Shown one piece after another: positions 52,723 through 62,262 of a stretch of 64,000 nt of DNA (within the stretch, counting starts at the first letter, position 1; every line of letters begins with the position of its first letter). The stretch spans positions 7,626,001 through 7,690,000 of the forward strand of contig NZ_CP107918.1 in the NCBI RefSeq assembly GCF_036014195.1, given 5' to 3'. The notes under the pieces were generated by a model that did not search any database, was not told the origin of the DNA, and was given only the letters and a program-made list of their open reading frames with translations. This stretch comes from Streptomyces sp. NBC_00442 (lineage in GTDB: Bacteria > Actinomycetota > Actinomycetes > Streptomycetales > Streptomycetaceae). Made by a program: the position numbers and the translations under genes.

Positions 52723-55700
52723 ATGAGTATGGAAACATTCCTGCGTAACCCGCGGCCGGGCGGCGGCCCTGTCGGCGGGGCCGGCATTCTGGGTCCCGGA
52801 TCCTTCTCGGTCTCGACCCAGCTGATGCAGGATGCGGTACCCGCGGCGGGCGTGTCCGTGGGCGACGGGCGCAACCAGGAGGCGCTCTTCGCGAACCCGT
52901 TCAAGAGCAGCCGGGAAGAAGCGCTTGTGATCAACCGGCAGGGGCAACTGACGTACCTGGAACGGACGGACACTTCCCCCACCGGCTGGGTTCAGGAGCC
53001 GGTGGCGAACACACCGCAGGTCGCCGAAGTCGTCGTGGCCGTGCACCCTTCCGGGGACGTGTGGGCGATCTGCAGCCCCAAGGACACGGCAGCCATGATG
53101 TTCGGGCTGGTCCTGGCCCTCGGCGAGCGCGAACCCGACGGTACGGCGCGCTGCGTGTGGCAGGGCATGACCTCGTTCAACAAGGTCGGACTTGCGGGTC
53201 AGGCGATGACCGTGTCCTACGCACCCGACGGCGGAGCGCTGGTTCTGGGGACGAGCCTGGAAGCCGAGACCGGGCCCACCAACCTGGTGCTCACCCCGCA
53301 GTTGAAGAGCAGCGACGGTTCGGGAGGCGGCTGGTTCACCGAACCCACCGGGCTGCTGGTCCAGGGATACCCCATGGTGGGCGGCGGCTTCCTGCCCTAC
53401 CTCTCGTCGGGCAACCAGCCCGGCACCTACGTCTACTACGCCCTGGACGGGCAGAAACTGCTCCGCTGGGAGGAGCGCATGGGCGTGCCGGTGGGCAATG
53501 CCCTCCAAGTCAGCACGTCATGTGCGCAGTTCTGCGGCACCTATCACCAGCCGTACCTGAACCGCGACAACCCGCAAGGAGACATCGGGTTCCTCTACGT
53601 CGACACGAAGGGGGCCCTGGTCTGGGGCTACCGCATGTCTCCGGGAGGCACAGTCGTCACGGGTGAGGTCACCGATGTCGACTTCGCGGCCAAGACGAGG
53701 CTGTGGCAGGACGCCGACGGCAAGATGCACGTCTTCGGCCTCGACAAGGACGCCACCTTGAACGTGCTGCACCAAGCGGGATGGGAAACCGTCAGCCGGC
53801 AGATCGGTCCCCTCCGGGCGCAGACACTGCAACCGAAATGGACCCAGGCCCGCGTCGCGTCGGCCCCACCGGGAATCGGCGGATACGACCTGGCCCGCCC
53901 GAACGACCGAATGGTGGCATTCGACTACACCAGGTCCGGACACTCCGACCACCTGTTCGCCTACCGGCCCGGCCCCACGCACTACTACAGCGACCAGACC
54001 GTGTGGGTGGTCGAGCGGACCGACGAAGTCGGCGGGTTCGCCAGAGCCTTCAGCAACGAGTACGGACTGCCCGGGTACGACTTCACCTCCCCCGACGACC
54101 ACGTCGTCGCCTACGACTACACGGGGTCGGGAAGCGCGGACCACCTGCTGGCCTACCGCCCGGGAGCGGGCAAGTTCTCGATCTTCAAGAAGCGGGACGG
54201 AGCGGAGGGCTTCGTCCCCGTGGCCGGCGCCGCCGCTGGAGGCATCGGAGGCAGCGGTGGAACGTACGACCTGGCAGACCGCCGAGACCGGTTGCTGCCC
54301 TTCGACTACCTGGGCACCAAGAAGAACGACCACCTGCTGGCCTACCGGCCGGGCACGCGAACCGCGTGGGTACTGGCACCGAAGGGCGACGGCTCGTTCA
54401 CCCCAGTGGTCAGGTCATCGACCGGCCTCGGTGGATTCCCCCTGAACAGTCCGGCGGACGAGATAGCCGGCCTCGACTACGACAGCACGGGCAGCAGCAC
54501 CCACCTGTTGGCCTACCGCCCCGGAGCGGGCATGGTCTACATCCTCGTGCCGGACAAGCACGGCGGCTTCAGGGCGGTGGTGCACAACCAGACCGGCGGG
54601 ATCGGCGGCTGGGACCTGATGGAACCCGAAGACCGGCTCGTGCCGTTCGACTTCTCCGGCCTCGGCTGCAACGACCACATCCTGAGCTACCGGCCGGGCG
54701 ACATCCCGGGCCACACCTCCCGACAGGCGTGGGTGCTGCGCCGGGACGGCGAGACCACCACCTACAAGCCCAGCATCCAGGGCAAGGGCCTGGGCGGGTA
54801 CGACTTCTCCTCCCTGAGCGACCTGGTGACCGGCCTGGACTACAACGGCACGGGCGGCTTGTCCTACCTCGTCGCCTACCGGCCCGGTGCGGGCAAGGTC
54901 TCGGTGATGGGCCAGCGCGGCGCGGACAACATGGCCCCGGTCTACCAGGTACCGCCACCGCCGTTCACCACGGTCACCGTGGGAGTGCACGCCTCGGTAG
55001 TGGACTACCAGTTGGACCCGTACCCGGACTACAGACCGTCCGAGCTGATCAAGATGAGCGGAATGCCTCCGGCCGAGGCGTACTGCGTGTGCACCCAGGA
55101 CATCACCACCTCGCAGTGGCAGATGGACAAGGTCCGCCTGCCCGAACCGGTCAAGAAACCCGGCCAGTCCGCGCCTCCTCCCGACGTCGTCTCGCACTAC
55201 GTCGCCGACGTCACGCTGCTCTCCAAGGGGGGCCAGCCTCTGCCCGGCCACCCGGTGTCCGTCTCCGCCGACTCCCTGGTCGAGGTCCAGATCGCCGAGA
55301 TCTCCTACCAGGTCGGCCCCGGCCGGCCCATCGCCGTGACCACCAGCCCCATGGGCAAGCTCGCCCTGGCCATCGCAGCGCGCGGACTCAACCCACCGGT
55401 GGTGCATCTCAATGCCGACGGCCTGCAGTCCGGCACGGCCATCGACTTCGCGGCCCAGGCCAATGACTTCCTGGCGGGCAACGGCACTCTGCCTTCACAG
55501 AAGGGCATGTTCACCCCCGACCTGCTCGAACACGCAACGGTTCCGTCGAACATGCCGGGAGCGCAGGGAGCACCCCCGCCGCTCGCCGACTGGAAGGCCC
55601 TCAGAGAACGCGGTCTGACGCCTCAGATCGTCGTCGACCATTGCACCAACATGTACGGGCAGGCAGCGGGCGGCAGCGCACTCCAGCCCGCTCTGATCGA

Positions 55701-57933
55701 CGGCTTCGACGGACCCCAGCCCATCATCGGCTACGTCATCCAGCTGTGGGACCCCGACCGGCCCGCCTACCAGGCGTTCCGCACCCAGGACGAACTCGAC
55801 GCCTACCGGAAGTACCGCAATGCCCACCCCACGTACGGCGGCTGGTGGGACGACTTCACCAGCTGGGCCTCCGACGTCTGGGAGGGCATCAAGACCGGGG
55901 CCGCCAAAGTAGCCGAAGTCATCGTCACCACGATCACCGAGATCGCCCTGTGGGTGGGCAACACCATCGTCTCCCTCGGCGAAATGGTCATCGAGGCCAT
56001 CGAGCAAGCCATCCAGGCCGTCGAAGCGGTCTTCCAGATGATCGCCGAAGCCATCAGGCGCGTCATCGACTGGCTCAAGTCCCTGTTGTCCCTCGACGCC
56101 ATCTGGAACACCAAAGTGGCACTGGAGGGAGCCGTCCAGTACTTCGTCCCGCTGTTCTCGTCGACGATCACCTACGCTCAGGGCCAACTCGACGCCTGGC
56201 TGATCGGTGTGCGCCAAAGGATCGACGACGCCCTCAATGACCTGACGCGAGAATTCGGCGGGACGCGTATGGGCGACTTCGGCAACAAGGTTCCCGCGGC
56301 GACAGGACCCACCGGTACGCAGGTGAACTCCGGCGAACTCAACACGCCGCAGGCCAACTGGATGCAGAACAAGGCCCTTTCCGGGACGGAGGCCTACCGG
56401 ATCCAATTCCCGGATGCACCGGTGTCCGGAATCGAAGACGAACTGGCCCTCAAATTCACCAACATGTTCAATGCCTTCGGCGCCGCCGGCCCACAGGCCC
56501 TGTTCGGGAAACTGGAGGGCCTGTACGCCGAGGTCGAGAGCTTCTGCACGGTCGACGTCGGCGCCGGCGCCGAGCGATCCGCCTTCGAAAGCATCGTCGG
56601 GATGCTCAGGTCGCTCATCGACGAAGTGCTGGACGCGATCGGCGCCGTCGCCGACAAGGCCTTCGAGGCTGCCGCTTCGGCCGCCGCTTCCTTCTGGGAC
56701 CTGTTCAGCCAGCCCCTCACCACTCCCTTCGGGCTGCTCGAAGCCCTCTATGAGTGGATTCACCAGCAGGCGCGGCCCGGTGAGCCTCCCGAGACACTGA
56801 CCCTGGGCCGGCTCATCCTGCTGGTCGCCGCCTTCTTCATGACGGTGATCCACAAACTCATCCACGGAGTGGACACGGAACCCTTCCCGCAGGGGTTCCC
56901 AGCGAACATCCCGCTCCCCTCATGGGACCCGCGCTACGTTCCGAGTCCCCAGGAAGTCTCGTCACCGGACTGGGCGCTCAACGACAGCCTGCTCAGGGTT
57001 CAGGAGGTCCTCGGCGTGTTCTCGGCGATCTTCGACGGGGTCGCCACCCTCGGCACCGATCTGATCGCCCTCAACCCCTCAGCCGGGGACAATGTGCTGC
57101 GGCGCGTGGTCAACGGCATCGCGTGCTTCGGGAAGACCCTCACCCTGGTGGTCACCTGTCCACCGGTCCTCGGCACCAAGTGGGAGCAGACGGAAGGCGC
57201 GATCGCCTGGGGGATGCAGGTCGGCCGACTCGGCTGCGACATCGGCCTGACCGCCGTCGGCCACCTCATCGAGACGCTGGGTGAGCGCTCCACGCTGCTG
57301 AAGAACGCTGGCAGGGTCATCGATGACGTTCATCACATGATCGAGGGATCGGCCGGGCACTTCGTCCTGGGCGGCGTCTCGATGGGCTGCGGCATCGCCA
57401 GTGTCCTGAAGTCCCCGCCGGACAGCGAGGGCCTGACCCAGTGTGTCCTGGCGAGTACGGTGCTCGGGAACGCTCCCGATGTCCTCCAGGTCTTCCGCAC
57501 CATCGCCCGCGCGATTTCCAGGGACGCGACGCCCACGAAGGTCATCATCGGCGCCGTCGCTGTGCTCGACGGACTGAGCGTCATGGGGTCCGATCTGCTG
57601 ATCGGTGTGCCGGCGATCGTCGAACGGTACAACCTTCCGACCATCGACACGACGAACCCGACCCCCGCGACCGTCGGCGTCGAATACACGTGGACGTTCA
57701 AGGGAACGGGCGGGGAACGGTTCATCAACGACTCGAAGAAGAGGTTCGCCTTTTACGGTCCGGTGCCAGCTTGGCTGGCGACGCTGGATGAGTGCACGGG
57801 GGTGGTGGGTGGGACGCCGACCAGTGCGGATGTGGTCACGCCGCCTGTGGGGTTTTTCGTGGCGCGTTATGACGGTTTCGCGCCGCCGCAGGGGAAGGCG
57901 GCGGAGTTCTCCATCGCGGTTCTGGAGGAGTGA
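52723..57933 (+). CDS. giant repeat protein of unknown function
   Basis: A 1736-residue protein without a signal peptide. Residues 1-380 are strand-rich with no named domain. Residues about 384-744 are six repeats of about 60 residues, each of the form GIGGYDLxxPxDRxxxFDY, then DHLLAYRPGAG, likely a six-bladed propeller related to FG-GAP/tachylectin-like repeats. About 1040-1150 is a long amphipathic and hydrophobic helical stretch (VIVTTITEIALWVGNTIVSL, AIEQAIQAVEAVFQMIAEAI), and 1380-1500 has further hydrophobic helices (LILLVAAFFMTVIHKLIHGV). The last 90 residues are an Ig-like domain with the GVVGGTP motif of He_PIG folds. GAGGGG six bases before the ATG supports the start. A membrane-inserting toxin or surface protein is conceivable; unproven. 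Confidence 0.85.
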   Translation: MSMETFLRNPRPGGGPVGGAGILGPGSFSVSTQLMQDAVPAAGVSVGDGRNQEALFANPFKSSREEALVINRQGQLTYLERTDTSPTGWVQEPVANTPQVAEVVVAVHPSGDVWAICSPKDTAAMMFGLVLALGEREPDGTARCVWQGMTSFNKVGLAGQAMTVSYAPDGGALVLGTSLEAETGPTNLVLTPQLKSSDGSGGGWFTEPTGLLVQGYPMVGGGFLPYLSSGNQPGTYVYYALDGQKLLRWEERMGVPVGNALQVSTSCAQFCGTYHQPYLNRDNPQGDIGFLYVDTKGALVWGYRMSPGGTVVTGEVTDVDFAAKTRLWQDADGKMHVFGLDKDATLNVLHQAGWETVSRQIGPLRAQTLQPKWTQARVASAPPGIGGYDLARPNDRMVAFDYTRSGHSDHLFAYRPGPTHYYSDQTVWVVERTDEVGGFARAFSNEYGLPGYDFTSPDDHVVAYDYTGSGSADHLLAYRPGAGKFSIFKKRDGAEGFVPVAGAAAGGIGGSGGTYDLADRRDRLLPFDYLGTKKNDHLLAYRPGTRTAWVLAPKGDGSFTPVVRSSTGLGGFPLNSPADEIAGLDYDSTGSSTHLLAYRPGAGMVYILVPDKHGGFRAVVHNQTGGIGGWDLMEPEDRLVPFDFSGLGCNDHILSYRPGDIPGHTSRQAWVLRRDGETTTYKPSIQGKGLGGYDFSSLSDLVTGLDYNGTGGLSYLVAYRPGAGKVSVMGQRGADNMAPVYQVPPPPFTTVTVGVHASVVDYQLDPYPDYRPSELIKMSGMPPAEAYCVCTQDITTSQWQMDKVRLPEPVKKPGQSAPPPDVVSHYVADVTLLSKGGQPLPGHPVSVSADSLVEVQIAEISYQVGPGRPIAVTTSPMGKLALAIAARGLNPPVVHLNADGLQSGTAIDFAAQANDFLAGNGTLPSQKGMFTPDLLEHATVPSNMPGAQGAPPPLADWKALRERGLTPQIVVDHCTNMYGQAAGGSALQPALIDGFDGPQPIIGYVIQLWDPDRPAYQAFRTQDELDAYRKYRNAHPTYGGWWDDFTSWASDVWEGIKTGAAKVAEVIVTTITEIALWVGNTIVSLGEMVIEAIEQAIQAVEAVFQMIAEAIRRVIDWLKSLLSLDAIWNTKVALEGAVQYFVPLFSSTITYAQGQLDAWLIGVRQRIDDALNDLTREFGGTRMGDFGNKVPAATGPTGTQVNSGELNTPQANWMQNKALSGTEAYRIQFPDAPVSGIEDELALKFTNMFNAFGAAGPQALFGKLEGLYAEVESFCTVDVGAGAERSAFESIVGMLRSLIDEVLDAIGAVADKAFEAAASAAASFWDLFSQPLTTPFGLLEALYEWIHQQARPGEPPETLTLGRLILLVAAFFMTVIHKLIHGVDTEPFPQGFPANIPLPSWDPRYVPSPQEVSSPDWALNDSLLRVQEVLGVFSAIFDGVATLGTDLIALNPSAGDNVLRRVVNGIACFGKTLTLVVTCPPVLGTKWEQTEGAIAWGMQVGRLGCDIGLTAVGHLIETLGERSTLLKNAGRVIDDVHHMIEGSAGHFVLGGVSMGCGIASVLKSPPDSEGLTQCVLASTVLGNAPDVLQVFRTIARAISRDATPTKVIIGAVAVLDGLSVMGSDLLIGVPAIVERYNLPTIDTTNPTPATVGVEYTWTFKGTGGERFINDSKKRFAFYGPVPAWLATLDECTGVVGGTPTSADVVTPPVGFFVARYDGFAPPQGKAAEFSIAVLEE

Positions 57934-58072
57934 GCTTGCTCTGCGGTGGTCCTGCGTCGGCGAGTTGCTGCTCGTCGACGCAGGACTGTCCGGGGGGACT
58001 TCGGGCCGGGGTCGGGGGTGAGGGGGGCGTGTGTCGTCGTCCGGTCGCGGGTGGGCGGGCGGTGAGGGGGCG
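57779..58072 (+). repeat. duplicated segment, copy 2
   Basis: The 3' end of the giant gene and about 140 bases after it, matching 28915-29190. The intact source of the duplication. Confidence 0.88.
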
Positions 58073-58295
58073 CGGACGGTGGTGGTGCGGTTGTGGAGGT
58101 GTTGTTCCTGGGCGGGGCGGAGGCGGATCTCGGGCCCTTCCGGCGCCGCCACGGCGGGGCCCCCGCCCAGACCCGCTTCACCGCTCCCGCTGCACCTCCA
58201 CCGCTTCATGGCCGCCCCGGTGGCGCGGGGCAGGAGTGTGGTGGCGTGGTGGCGCCGTGTGTGGTCTTTCGCTTTGGTGTCTGCTTGGCATGCAC

Positions 58296-58316
58296 GACGT
58301 ACGCGGCACGTACGTC
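58296..58316. promoter_or_regulatory. palindrome upstream of tap
   Basis: Perfect inverted repeat, arms GACGTACG and CGTACGTC with a 5-base spacer, 54 bases before the tap start codon. Probably the operator of the tap-tpg operon; the Tap protein itself has an N-terminal HTH, so self-regulation is possible. Confidence 0.65.
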
Positions 58317-58370
58317 TAAAGTGCGGTCTGTGTACGGTTCGGGGGCTAGGGTGCGCTCGGGAGGTGTTCC

Positions 58371-60833
58371 ATGTCCGAGTTGTTCGATCGAATCGATGCG
58401 CTGGTTGCGTCCCGGTCTGCGTTGCCGCTCCCGGCGGAGCGCAAGAGGCTGCGCCAGGCGCATGGCCTGACACTGGACGAAGTGGCTTCGGCTCTGGATG
58501 TTCGGCGGGCGACGGTCAGTGGCTGGGAGGCCGGCAGGACCGAGCCACGGCCGCCGGAACGCGAGGCGTATGCGCGACTGCTCGCGAAGCTCGCGGAGCT
58601 GTACCCCGCCGGCTCCAACGCTGCGGCGCCCGTTGAGGGCACGCTCGTTTCGCGCACGGTGGCGGGCGCCCCAGCCCCTGCCTGCGCTGTCCAGGCGCAG
58701 CCTGGGCCCGCAGACCCGGCGATCGAGGCTGCGGCGGTCACGGCAACCGGGCACCCCCCGGCCCCGGCGCCCACTCCGGTCCCGGCCCCGGCCCACACCC
58801 CGGGGCCCGTCCCGGCCCCGGCCGCCACCCCTACCCCCGGCGCCCCCGTCCCGGCTCCGGCCTCCCTGCCCGCGGCTGCAGCTCCGGCCGCCATGCCCGA
58901 GGCCCCAGCTCCGGCTGCCGCGTCCCGTCCGGCGCCGGCCAGCGGGCCGCTGCCGTCGTCGTCGCGTCGTCCCAGCACCGGGCCGTCGACGTCGTCGTCG
59001 CGTCGCTCCGGCGCGCGGAAAACCGCCCCGGCAACCACCCTGGCAAAGACTTCGGCAACGACTTCGGCGACGATTTCGGCGCCCGCCCCGGCGAGCGGCC
59101 CCGATCCGCGGTTCGAGAACGGCCCGCTGGCCGTCATCGACGTCGACACCCACGGCACGGTGTCGGCATACTGCGCCCGCGGACTGGTCCTGGACGTACC
59201 CGCGACGTCGATCCCGTCCCTGGTGGACTGGACGCTCAAGGAAGCCAGACTCGGGGCCCCGAAACTCGCCGGGCCCGGCAAGGACGCCGACCCGCTGCTC
59301 GTGCTTACCCAGACCGCGCTGGAGCGCTACGGCCTGCCCGTCGCGCTCACGCAGGACGAGCGGCTCGCCGGACGGCTCCCGGAGGACCACAACGTCGTCA
59401 AGCAGCTGGCCCGCGCGCAATGGAAGCTGACGAAACGGGGGTTCGGGCCGTGGGCACGGATCTACCGCCCCGCGACCGGTCCGGAGCGGGCCTGCGTGCA
59501 ATTGTGCATCCCGTCCTGGAACGCGCTCGACACCCGCCACTGGGCCCACGCCGGACAGCTCCCGCCGGCCGAACTCGCCCGCGTCCTGGGCGTGTACGCG
59601 TCGCGGGTGATGACGCCACGCGGCTCGACGGCTGTGACCGGCCTGGAGCTGATGACCGCGCTGCACCCCCCGACCCGGGCCTCCGCACCGGACGCCGACG
59701 GCAAGCGCCATCCCGAGCACAACCCCGGCTCGCTGGGCAAGGATCCGGTGGACTGCGCCCCGTGCGAGGCCCCCGACGGCCACCCTCTCCTCAAGGACCT
59801 GCCCCGCTTCCACCTGCGCGGCCCGCAGGAAAAGCTGTTCGAGGAGGCCTACGACTGGGCCCGGCCGATGACCGACGCCGAATGCACCCTGCGTCATCTG
59901 GTCGGTATCGACGTGAACATGGCCTTCGCGGCCGGCGCGAACGGCCTGACCGTCGGCCTCGGTGCGCCCACATACCTCAAGACCCCGGTCTTCGACCCGA
60001 AACTGCCCGGCTCGTGGCTCGTGGACCTGTCCCATGTCGACCTGTCCCATGTGAAGGCCGGCAAACAATGGGTGGAACTGGACGGCAGCCTGCTGCCCTC
60101 CCCGTTCACCCCGAAGGGCGACCGGCCCGAGGGTCCGGCCTGGTACGCGACACCGACCGTCGCCTACGCGGTGGAACTCGGCTACGACGTCACACCGATC
60201 GAGGCATACGTGCGCCACGAGAACGGCCGCTACCTGGACAGTTGGTACCAGCGGCTGCGCGACGCCTACCTCGCCACGATGTCCGACCTCGGCATCGACG
60301 CCGACCTGCCGCCGCAGGACTTCCTGACAGCCATCGACGGCCACCAGACCCGCGACCGGGAACTGGCGATCGTCGTCTCCGCCGTCAAAGCCACCGTCAA
60401 GGGCGGCCTGGGCAAACTCCGCGAACGCCCCCGAGGCGAAGGCTGGCGGCCCGGCGAGCCGTGGCGCGCCCTCGCCCGGCCCACCTGGCGTCCCGACATC
60501 CGCGCCGCCGTCATCTCCCGCACCCGCATCAACCTGCACCGCAAAATCGTCAAACACGCGGCATTCACCGGGCAGTACCCCATCGCGGTCCTCTCCGACT
60601 GCGTCGTCTACGCCTCGAACGGGCCGAGCCCGCTGGACTTCCTGCCCCACCACGACGGCAAGCCGCTGCCCGGCGGCTTCAAACTCGGCATCAACCCCGG
60701 CCTGGTCAAGCCGGAGGGCACCCAGTCCGTCCTGTGGGGCGAAGAGGTCCGCGAGCGATTCAACGCCCCCGAACTCAACCTCGCCCGCTACATCAAGGAC
60801 GGCACCATCACCGACACCGACAACGGCGAGTAG
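58371..60833 (+). CDS. tap: telomere-associated protein Tap
   Basis: An 820-residue protein recognised as Tap, which works with the terminal protein at the ends of linear Streptomyces replicons; Tap binds the 3' overhang, recruits Tpg and has been reported to have primase activity. An Xre-type HTH is at about 22-76 (LRQAHGLTLDEVASALDVRR, ATVSGWEAGRTEP). Residues about 90-245 are an expanded Pro/Ala-rich linker, which explains a length above the usual ~740. The C-terminal 570 residues are the conserved catalytic part (VIDVDTHGTVSAYCARGLVL, GFGPWARIYRP, LRHLVGIDVNMAFAAGANGL, PIAVLSDCVVYAS). GGGAGG six bases before the ATG supports the start. tpg follows nine bases later. Confidence 0.92.
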   Translation: MSELFDRIDALVASRSALPLPAERKRLRQAHGLTLDEVASALDVRRATVSGWEAGRTEPRPPEREAYARLLAKLAELYPAGSNAAAPVEGTLVSRTVAGAPAPACAVQAQPGPADPAIEAAAVTATGHPPAPAPTPVPAPAHTPGPVPAPAATPTPGAPVPAPASLPAAAAPAAMPEAPAPAAASRPAPASGPLPSSSRRPSTGPSTSSSRRSGARKTAPATTLAKTSATTSATISAPAPASGPDPRFENGPLAVIDVDTHGTVSAYCARGLVLDVPATSIPSLVDWTLKEARLGAPKLAGPGKDADPLLVLTQTALERYGLPVALTQDERLAGRLPEDHNVVKQLARAQWKLTKRGFGPWARIYRPATGPERACVQLCIPSWNALDTRHWAHAGQLPPAELARVLGVYASRVMTPRGSTAVTGLELMTALHPPTRASAPDADGKRHPEHNPGSLGKDPVDCAPCEAPDGHPLLKDLPRFHLRGPQEKLFEEAYDWARPMTDAECTLRHLVGIDVNMAFAAGANGLTVGLGAPTYLKTPVFDPKLPGSWLVDLSHVDLSHVKAGKQWVELDGSLLPSPFTPKGDRPEGPAWYATPTVAYAVELGYDVTPIEAYVRHENGRYLDSWYQRLRDAYLATMSDLGIDADLPPQDFLTAIDGHQTRDRELAIVVSAVKATVKGGLGKLRERPRGEGWRPGEPWRALARPTWRPDIRAAVISRTRINLHRKIVKHAAFTGQYPIAVLSDCVVYASNGPSPLDFLPHHDGKPLPGGFKLGINPGLVKPEGTQSVLWGEEVRERFNAPELNLARYIKDGTITDTDNGE

Positions 60834-60842
60834 GACAAGACA

Positions 60843-61400
60843 ATGAGTATGTTCGGGGACGGCCTCGACCAGGCAGTGCAGCAGGCATTCACCCGCCCCG
60901 CACCCAAGAACGCCGGCCCGCAGATCCGATACCTGGTCAAAAAGCTGGGCGGCACGAGAGCCGTCGCCCAATTGCTGCGTGTCTCCCAGCGCACCGTCGA
61001 ACGCTACGTCAAGGACCAGATCAAAAAGCCCCGCCCCGACCTCGCCGCCCGCCTGGAGCGTGAGGTGAACAAACGGTGGCAGCCCCAGATCCGGGCCAGG
61101 GCCCGCCAGAACGCGGCCACCACCAGCGGCATCGTCATCGACACCCGCGCCCGCATGGGCTACACCGCACCGATCGGCTCCACCGACCAGGACCGCATCC
61201 GGCACCTGACCGTCGCCCTGCCACCCCACCACGCCGCCCGCCTCTTCGCCGCCCAGGAACAGGGCGCCACCGACCAGCGCCTCCAGGAGATCACCGCCGA
61301 AGCCCTCAAAGAGATCTACTTCCAAGACAACGGCCACCGCGCCGGCAGCCTCGAAGAGATCCGTTTCACCGACATCGAACACCTCGAGTTCGGCCTGTAG
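60843..61400 (+). CDS. tpg: terminal protein Tpg
   Basis: A 185-residue protein with the size and sequence of Streptomyces Tpg, the protein covalently attached to the 5' ends of linear chromosomes and plasmids, which primes fill-in of the telomere. HTH-like region: RYLVKKLGGTRAVAQLLRVS, then QRTVERYVKDQIKKPRP (residues about 29-65), followed by a basic helix (RARARQNAATTSG) and the acidic C-terminus typical of the family. It starts nine bases after the tap stop codon and is surely co-transcribed. AGGA overlaps the tap stop region as ribosome binding site. Complete in length, so probably functional. Confidence 0.93.
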   Translation: MSMFGDGLDQAVQQAFTRPAPKNAGPQIRYLVKKLGGTRAVAQLLRVSQRTVERYVKDQIKKPRPDLAARLEREVNKRWQPQIRARARQNAATTSGIVIDTRARMGYTAPIGSTDQDRIRHLTVALPPHHAARLFAAQEQGATDQRLQEITAEALKEIYFQDNGHRAGSLEEIRFTDIEHLEFGL

Positions 61401-61596
61401 CCACCGCGCCGCGACCATGCCGCACCCGCCGGACCACCACGGCCCCGGGGCCCGCCCGGAATCCGCCGTCGGATCGGCTACGTCCTTGCGGTGGTCTGCT
61501 CGGCCGAAGTGCCCACAGGCGCGGGTACCTTCGCTGCGGATGCCCTGGTGAAGAGTGACCGAAGCGAGCCTCGCAGAAGCTGTGGGACGGGCCTGG

Positions 61597-62255
61597 CGCG
61601 AAGGCATGCTCGACGCGAGCCCGAACCTGTTTGTGCGAGCGGTTGTGCTCCTGTTTCCACTCGGTCAGTTCCTCGCCGGCCCGGCGACGGTGCGGCATCA
61701 CGAGTCCGGTTCCGGGGTAACCGGCGTCGGCGATCGTCATGGTGTGGCCGACGGCGGCCTTCGCGCCGGACTCGCCCCATGCCTTGCAGTCGTTGCGGTT
61801 GCCCGACAGTGGCTGTCCGACCACGAGGACCAGGCGGGTGTCGGCGTCGATGACGACCTGGTGGTTGGTGGAGTACCGGTGGTTTTTCGACTGCTCGGCG
61901 ACCTCGTGGTCGCGGATCGGAACCAAAGTGCCGTCCACGATGAGTACGGCGTCCTTCGCGAAGCGGTGCCGAGGTTGCAGTGCCAGCAGCGGCCCGAGGT
62001 GATCGATGATGAGGTCGACCGCGGACTTCGAAATGCCGAAAAGCGGGGGAAGCTGGCGCATCGTCAAGTTCGTGCCCCAGTACGCCGTGACCAACAGCGT
62101 CCGGTCCCCAGCGAAAGGCCCCACGGCCGACCCTGGTGGACCGTATCGACACCGGCGCGGCGCAACACCGTCAGCAGCTTCGCGAACTGGCGTGGGCTCA
62201 GCCCGGTGAATGGGGCTGTCCAAGACGACTCCGACGCCGTGATCACGCCAGTCAT
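61597..62255 (-). pseudogene. IS5-group transposase, frameshifted and 3'-truncated
   Basis: Reverse strand starts MTGVITASESSWTAPFTGLS in one frame, then near 62130 shifts to a second frame with AYWGTNLTMRQLPPLFGISK, VLIVDGTLVPIRDHEVAEQS (first Asp), HTMTIADAGYPGTGLVMPHR (second Asp) and VRARVEHAFA (Glu). The C-terminal 30-40 residues of the family (LRDCRLKGDG region) are missing. All three catalytic residues survive but in a broken frame. Related to the dead element at 10779. Confidence 0.85.
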
Positions 62256-62262
62256 AGCAAGA

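Noticed and set aside
55495..56865. Reverse frame opposite the giant gene
   Set aside because: Antisense of the helical region; no recognisable product.
58206..61607. Very long open frame on the reverse strand opposite tap-tpg
   Set aside because: It is antisense to two clearly recognised genes, with the low-complexity Gly/Arg/Val composition typical of GC-rich shadow frames.
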